Assembly (NCBI RefSeq): GCF_027587175.1
Contig: NZ_JAPCID010000006.1
Coordinates: forward strand, 124,001 to 188,000
Reading direction: 5' to 3'
From: Solirubrobacter deserti
Lineage (GTDB): Bacteria > Actinomycetota > Thermoleophilia > Solirubrobacterales > Solirubrobacteraceae
DNA length: 64,000 nt
Within the stretch, counting starts at the first letter, position 1; each line of letters starts with the position of its first letter. Positions 60,732 through 64,000 of the stretch are shown piece after piece. The notes beneath the pieces are model-generated. The model was given only the letters and a program-made list of their open reading frames with translations. It was not told the DNA's origin and did no database searches. The translations under genes were made by a program, and so were the position numbers.

Positions 60732-61265
60732 CTAGAGCGGCTCCGGCTGGGGGAGGCGTAGCTCCATGAACCGCGCGATGCCGTCGACCGCAGCGATGCC
60801 GTCGAACTCGCGGCCGGCGTAGGGATCGTGGTCGACAAAGCCGGCGCTCGCATAGAGTCCGTGCGCCTCAGCCATCCAGGGTGCCGTCTCGAGACGCAAT
60901 CGCGTCAAACCCGCTCGCTGGGCGTCGCCGATGAGCGCGCTGAGCACAGCGCGCCCGATCCCCCGCCGGCGCGCCGCCGGCTCGACGTACATGCGCTTGA
61001 TCTCGCCCACCCCGTCGCCGAGGTGCCGGAGAGCTCCGGTCGCGCTCGCCTGTCCGTCAACCTCCGCCACGTAGAGCACGTTCGGCGCGTCCAGAAGCGG
61101 CTCGATCTCGGTCAGCAGGTCCGCGCCCGGCGCGAGCTCGGCCAGGACGAGGCCATACTCGCGCTGCGCCCGTTCGGCCACGGCGGCTCCGTAGGCCGCG
61201 AGCAGCGCCTCGACGGCGCTCAAGTCGTCGCGCCGCGTGAGCCTGCGCAAGTCGACGACGGTCAC
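60732..61265 (-). CDS. GNAT family N-acetyltransferase
   Basis: 177 residues from GTG 61265. Acetyl-CoA binding motif A is RMYVEPAARRRGIGRAVLSALI, followed by LRLETAPWMAEAHGLYASAGF and a C-terminal F-M-E-L-R-L strand. Substrate unknown. GTG overlaps the stop of the upstream cupin-like gene (GTGA), so both are made from one transcript. Confidence 0.88.
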   Translation of the reverse strand: MTVVDLRRLTRRDDLSAVEALLAAYGAAVAERAQREYGLVLAELAPGADLLTEIEPLLDAPNVLYVAEVDGQASATGALRHLGDGVGEIKRMYVEPAARRRGIGRAVLSALIGDAQRAGLTRLRLETAPWMAEAHGLYASAGFVDHDPYAGREFDGIAAVDGIARFMELRLPQPEPL

Positions 61266-61654
61266 GGCTGGGACCCGGAGATCGGGGCGATCATCTCGAC
61301 GCCGCGGCGCGCGACGAGCTCGAGCGCATCGCGCATCGTCGACTCGGTCAGGGCCCCGGCCGGAGCGACGCGCTCGAACGGCTCGCCCGGCGTGTGCACG
61401 ACGAGGGCCGGGGCCGCGGCGCTCGACGCGCGGATCGTGCGTGACTGGCCGGCCGGGATGGGCGCGACCGCTCGGGCCGCGCCGGTGCTGTGTTGCACGG
61501 TCCCGCCTTCGTCGGCGCTGTAGAACGCGACTTCTCCGTCGAGTGCGCCGTGGCGCTCGTTGGCAGCGTGGCGCTGCATGAGCGGTGGGCCACTGTCGAC
61601 CTCGGTGGCGAACAGCGCGCCGGTGCGAGCGCGCGCGATGCTGAGCGTGTCCAT
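61262..61654 (-). CDS. Cupin-fold protein lacking the metal-binding histidines
   Basis: 130 residues from ATG 61654. The strand order GPPLMQRHAANERHGALDGEVAFYSADEG ... APIPAGQSRTIRASSAAAPALVVHTPGEPFE follows small cupins, but the usual HxH...E and later His positions are not conserved (MQRH and GQSRT instead), so metal catalysis is unlikely. May be a ligand-binding or vestigial cupin. Coupled to the GNAT gene by a GTGA overlap. Alternative: an unrelated beta-sandwich. Confidence 0.6.
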   Translation of the reverse strand: MDTLSIARARTGALFATEVDSGPPLMQRHAANERHGALDGEVAFYSADEGGTVQHSTGAARAVAPIPAGQSRTIRASSAAAPALVVHTPGEPFERVAPAGALTESTMRDALELVARRGVEMIAPISGSQP

Positions 61655-61962
61655 ACGCCGCCTGACGCCGGGACCCCGCCCGGTATGCCCGGACTTCCGC
61701 CCGGTTGCTGGCCCTGCGCCTCGTGAAAGGTGCGGCACCGCCCCGATAACGAGGTGTAGTCGCCCGGGACGTCCAGCGGCCCGACGCGGACGTGCACATT
61801 CTGCTGTACAGTAGTGCCCAACGTAATGGCCACCACCTCTCCGTTTTCTGCCGTGCGCCGCGCCCGCGCCGGTGAAGGGCCCGCGCTCGCCGCATGCCGG
61901 CGTCAACGATCTCCTGCCGCGCGTCCCGGCCTGGAGATGAGCTCGGAGCGGGGACCGGTTCG
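61655..61962. other. Divergent intergenic region with no supported gene
   Basis: A minus-strand frame starting GTG 61836 after GGAGAGG reads MVAITLGTTVQQNVHVRVGP, then DVPGDYTSLSGRC, but runs into the cupin gene in another frame and shows no family match. Promoters for the cupin-GNAT and LuxR pairs must lie here; I see no convincing operator. Confidence 0.4.
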
Positions 61963-62544
61963 GTGACACAGCCCAGCGTGCTCGTCGCCGATCACACCGG
62001 CACGCTCGCGACCATGGTGGAGCCCGGGGCCGTCCTCGCGGCCGATGCCGACGCCGCGGTCGAGACCGCGCGCGCCCGGCGAGCGAACGTTGCGGTGGTG
62101 CACGCCGACCTGCCGCCGGAGGGTGGCGTGGCCGCCGTTTCCCGCCTCTCGAAGCTCAAGGTCGCGGTCGTGCTCGTCGGGGCGGGCCCGGGCGGGCCGG
62201 CCGCCGCGCTGCGCGCCGGAGCGCGGGCCGTGATCGACACAGCGGACAGCGGGCTGCTCGAGCTTGCCCTCGCCGCGGCGCGTGCGGGAGAGCTGTTCGT
62301 TGCTCCGGCGCCTGACTTGCAGGCGCTGCTGTCGCCCGGCAACGACCCGTTCCCGGGACTGACACCGCGCGAGCGCGACGTGCTCGCGCAGCTCGCGGCG
62401 GGTGCCGATCCGCCGCGGGTGGCGACGCGGCTCGGGCTTGCCCCCAAGACAGCCCGCCGGCACGTGCGCGCGGTCCTGGAAAAGGTCGGCGCGCCCGATG
62501 TCGCGACCGCCGCGCGGCTGGCGCGCGGTGCCGGGCTCGGGTGA
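61963..62544 (+). CDS. LuxR-type regulator with degenerate receiver (first of a pair)
   Basis: About 193 residues from GTG 61963. The N-terminal ~115 residues follow the receiver pattern (SVLVADHTGTLATMVE, VAVVHADLPPEGGVAAVSRL, AALRAGARAVIDTA) but the phospho-acceptor Asp position is His in VVHADLP, so it is probably not phosphorylated. LuxR HTH: LTPRERDVLAQLAAGADPPRVATRLGLAPKTARRHVRAVLEKV. Its TGA overlaps the GTG of the next regulator. No kinase gene is adjacent. Confidence 0.8.
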   Translation: MTQPSVLVADHTGTLATMVEPGAVLAADADAAVETARARRANVAVVHADLPPEGGVAAVSRLSKLKVAVVLVGAGPGGPAAALRAGARAVIDTADSGLLELALAAARAGELFVAPAPDLQALLSPGNDPFPGLTPRERDVLAQLAAGADPPRVATRLGLAPKTARRHVRAVLEKVGAPDVATAARLARGAGLG

Positions 62545-63131
62545 GGTCGGCCGTGCACTCGGTGCTGGTCGTCGACCCCTACCCGCTCTTTCGGCGCGGT
62601 CTGGAGCAGCTCGTCCACGAACATCCCGCACTCGTCCTGGCGGCAGCCGGGCCGGCCGTCGACCCGAGCGTGGACGCGGACATCGCGGTGCTCGGTCTGG
62701 GCGACGGCCTGGCCAAGGTGGCCGCGCGGCTGCCCGTGCTCGTGTTGCTCGACGATCCCGCGCCGGGTGCCGCGGTCCGGATGCTGCGCACGGGAGCGTC
62801 GGGCGTCCTGCACCGCGGCGCCGAGCCGGCGGCGGTCGCCCGAGCGCTGGTCGCGGTTGCGCGGGGCGCGGCCGTCGCCGGGCCGCGCGTGGCGGAGCAC
62901 CTGGCCCGCCCGCGCGACCGTGCCGACGCGGCGTTTCCGACGCTCACGCCGCGCGAGCGCGACGTGCTCGAACAGCTCGCGCTCGGTTCCACCAATGGCC
63001 ACATCGCACGTTCGCTCGGGCTCTCGGCGAAGACCGTGCGCAACCACATGTCAAGCATCTGCAGCAAGCTGCGTGTGCTGGATCGCGCCCAGGCGGCGCT
63101 TGCGGCACGCGACGCCGGCCTGGGCGCCTGA
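62541..63131 (+). CDS. LuxR-type regulator with degenerate receiver (second of a pair)
   Basis: 196 residues from GTG 62541 (GTGA overlap with the first). Receiver-like start SVLVVDPYPLFRRGLEQLVHEHP, but the acceptor region is DADIAVLGLGDGLAKVAARLP with Gly in the Asp position. HTH: LTPRERDVLEQLALGSTNGHIARSLGLSAKTVRNHMSSICSKLRV. Similar length and layout to the first, so likely a tandem duplication followed by divergence, perhaps acting as a heterodimer. Confidence 0.82.
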   Translation: MRSAVHSVLVVDPYPLFRRGLEQLVHEHPALVLAAAGPAVDPSVDADIAVLGLGDGLAKVAARLPVLVLLDDPAPGAAVRMLRTGASGVLHRGAEPAAVARALVAVARGAAVAGPRVAEHLARPRDRADAAFPTLTPRERDVLEQLALGSTNGHIARSLGLSAKTVRNHMSSICSKLRVLDRAQAALAARDAGLGA

Positions 63132-63485
63132 GCGCTCACGCCGACGGCCAACAGGCGGCTCGTGCTGCCGTAGGCGAAGCTCTCGGCCGGTGAGGCGTCG
63201 ACCCGGGCGCGCCGGCTCGGCGCGGCGGTGGCGCACGTCCGTGCTCGGCCGCAGTCACGCGCTGAGCGCGACCGCCGGGCTTCAGCGCCAGGACGAACCG
63301 GCCGACGCAGCGTCCACAGCGACGCTCGCGACCACCGCCCGCAAGCGGCCTGATCGCGGTCCGGCGTCGTCGTGCGGCGCCGGACCAAGCCATGGACGGC
63401 CCGCACATCTCGCGCTGGCTCGCCGCCCTTAGGCGCGGCGGCTCGACCACGTCATGCCCGCACGAACGTGTGCGACGCTTGACAC
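63132..63485. other. Intergenic region with no supported gene
   Basis: Open frames here are short, arginine-rich and without family resemblance. No convincing promoter, hairpin or repeat is seen; a TTGACA hexamer at 63479-63484 directly abuts the downstream GTG and is too close to be its -35 element. Confidence 0.5.
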
Positions 63486-64000
63486 GTGGGCAGTCAATCG
63501 ACTCCGTCCGTCGGCGAGCCGGCTACCGATCCCACCCTGCTGAGGACGCTGGCGGCCGCCGGTCTGCCGGCAACCGGACGCTTTCTTCGAAAGGCCGGGT
63601 GGGTTAGTCGAGTGTGGGTCGGCGACGAGTACGTCGTACGACTGAGCAACGGACAGTTCCGAGACGCGTATCGCCACGAGGCTACGGTCGTCAACCTGCT
63701 CGCCGGCAGCGAGGTCCCACACGCCCGGCAGCTCGCCCACGGCGACGGCCCGGATGGGTCGTGGTCTGTCACTGAACGCCTGCCGGGCCGAACCTTGTAC
63801 GAGGCAGGCCGGCGGCGGACTCGCACACGCGTCAAGCCATCATCGAGAGCCTCGGCGCTGCGTTGCGCGTCCTACACCGCGTCCCTGTCCCGGCCGACCT
63901 GCTGCCGCCCTGGCTGGCCGACGCGCTCGCCGGCGAGCCGTGGCCGGCGTTCCACCCACCGGTAGTGAGCGCGGCGCTCCAGCAGGTCGAGGCTGCCCGG
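63486..64000 (+). pseudogene. Aminoglycoside-phosphotransferase-family gene, frameshifted and cut by the window edge
   Basis: From GTG 63486 the first ~105 residues read like an APH/choline-kinase N-lobe: GWVSRVWVGDEYVVRLSN, AYRHEATVVNLLAG, HGDGPDGSWSVTERLPGRTLYEA. The match then continues in another frame: RQAIIESLGAALRVLHRVPV from ~63828 and PADLLPPWLADALAGEPWP on to the last base. The shift lies within a GGCCGGCGGCGG stretch at about 63806-63820 and needs one inserted or two deleted bases. It may be a true mutation or a base-call error in a GC run. The catalytic C-lobe lies beyond the window. Confidence 0.7.

Noticed and set aside
63479-63484. TTGACA as a -35 box
   Set aside because: It abuts the GTG at 63486 and there is no -10 element between them.
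1-64000. CRISPR arrays, tRNA/rRNA genes, insertion sequences or prophage genes
   Set aside because: Looked for repeat-spacer regularity, transposase/integrase proteins and tRNA-like cloverleafs in the gaps; none seen.

Overview
The window is about 64 kb of very GC-rich, gene-dense bacterial chromosome. The product set points to a high-GC actinobacterium, most like the Solirubrobacterales (Solirubrobacter/Conexibacter/Patulibacter group): two F420-type luciferase-like oxidoreductases, UdgX, a CFI-box-CTERM protein, large secreted proteins with repeat C-terminal modules, LuxR/NarL and histidine-kinase signalling, and MMPL and VKOR proteins. This placement is inference from gene content and base composition; there is no rRNA, tRNA or other phylogenetic marker here. 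A recurring sequence pattern is a TANNNT hexamer 6-8 nt before the start codon, which suggests many leaderless transcripts. Shine-Dalgarno sequences are mainly seen in front of secreted, membrane and internal genes.

Layout. 1-7.4 kb: the 3' part of a secreted amidase, a VOC protein overlapping a GAF histidine kinase, a Kelch protein, and a tight lipoprotein / 27-residue membrane peptide / DUF6766 operon. 7.4-10.6 kb: a flavodoxin-like reductase / UdgX / F420-LLM operon joined by ATGA overlaps, a VOC protein, and a Doc toxin with an RHH antitoxin and a GGTACC operator. 10.6-18.4 kb: secreted TIGR03118 and propeller-like proteins, an FMN alpha-hydroxyacid dehydrogenase, a membrane protein with a winged-helix regulator, a CFI-box-CTERM protein and a methyltransferase. 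18.5-25.2 kb: a DUF4242 protein translationally coupled to an ATPase/winged-helix regulator, a dockerin-like secreted protein, a MarR regulator, a methyltransferase, a DsbA-fold protein and a shortened LtrA. 25.2-30.3 kb: a second secreted amidase, a TFIIB-type zinc-ribbon protein, an EamA transporter, and a VKOR/DsbA disulfide pair.

30.3-38.7 kb: a four-gene coupled peptidoglycan-recycling operon (GlcNAc-type kinase, murQ, anmK, TauE), a large membrane protein divergent from a MerR regulator with a long-spacer promoter, then an MFS exporter and an LLM oxidoreductase. 38.7-44.3 kb: a decayed AbiEi-like gene, truncated haemoglobin with a SnoaL-like gene, gnd-yaaA, an ECF sigma factor with a membrane partner, and an ATP-dependent DNA ligase. 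44.3-48.8 kb: a chemoreceptor, and a TetR regulator divergent from two short-chain dehydrogenases with twin operators. 48.8-58.9 kb: a cNMP-domain protein, an MMPL-pta-ackA operon, a histidine kinase/response regulator pair and an agmatinase-family gene.

58.9-64 kb is sparser and looks accessory: a DUF6355-like secreted protein behind direct repeats, an unannotated-looking 43-residue proline-rich peptide, a Rieske protein, GNAT plus a degenerate cupin, two tandem LuxR proteins with degenerate receivers, and a frameshifted aminoglycoside-phosphotransferase-family gene running off the end. I see no CRISPR array, insertion sequence, tRNA or rRNA. The best candidates for something little described are the DUF4242-ATPase/winged-helix couple, the RHH-Doc module with its operator, the twin pseudo-receiver LuxR pair, the proline-rich peptide and the 25-bp odd palindromes.
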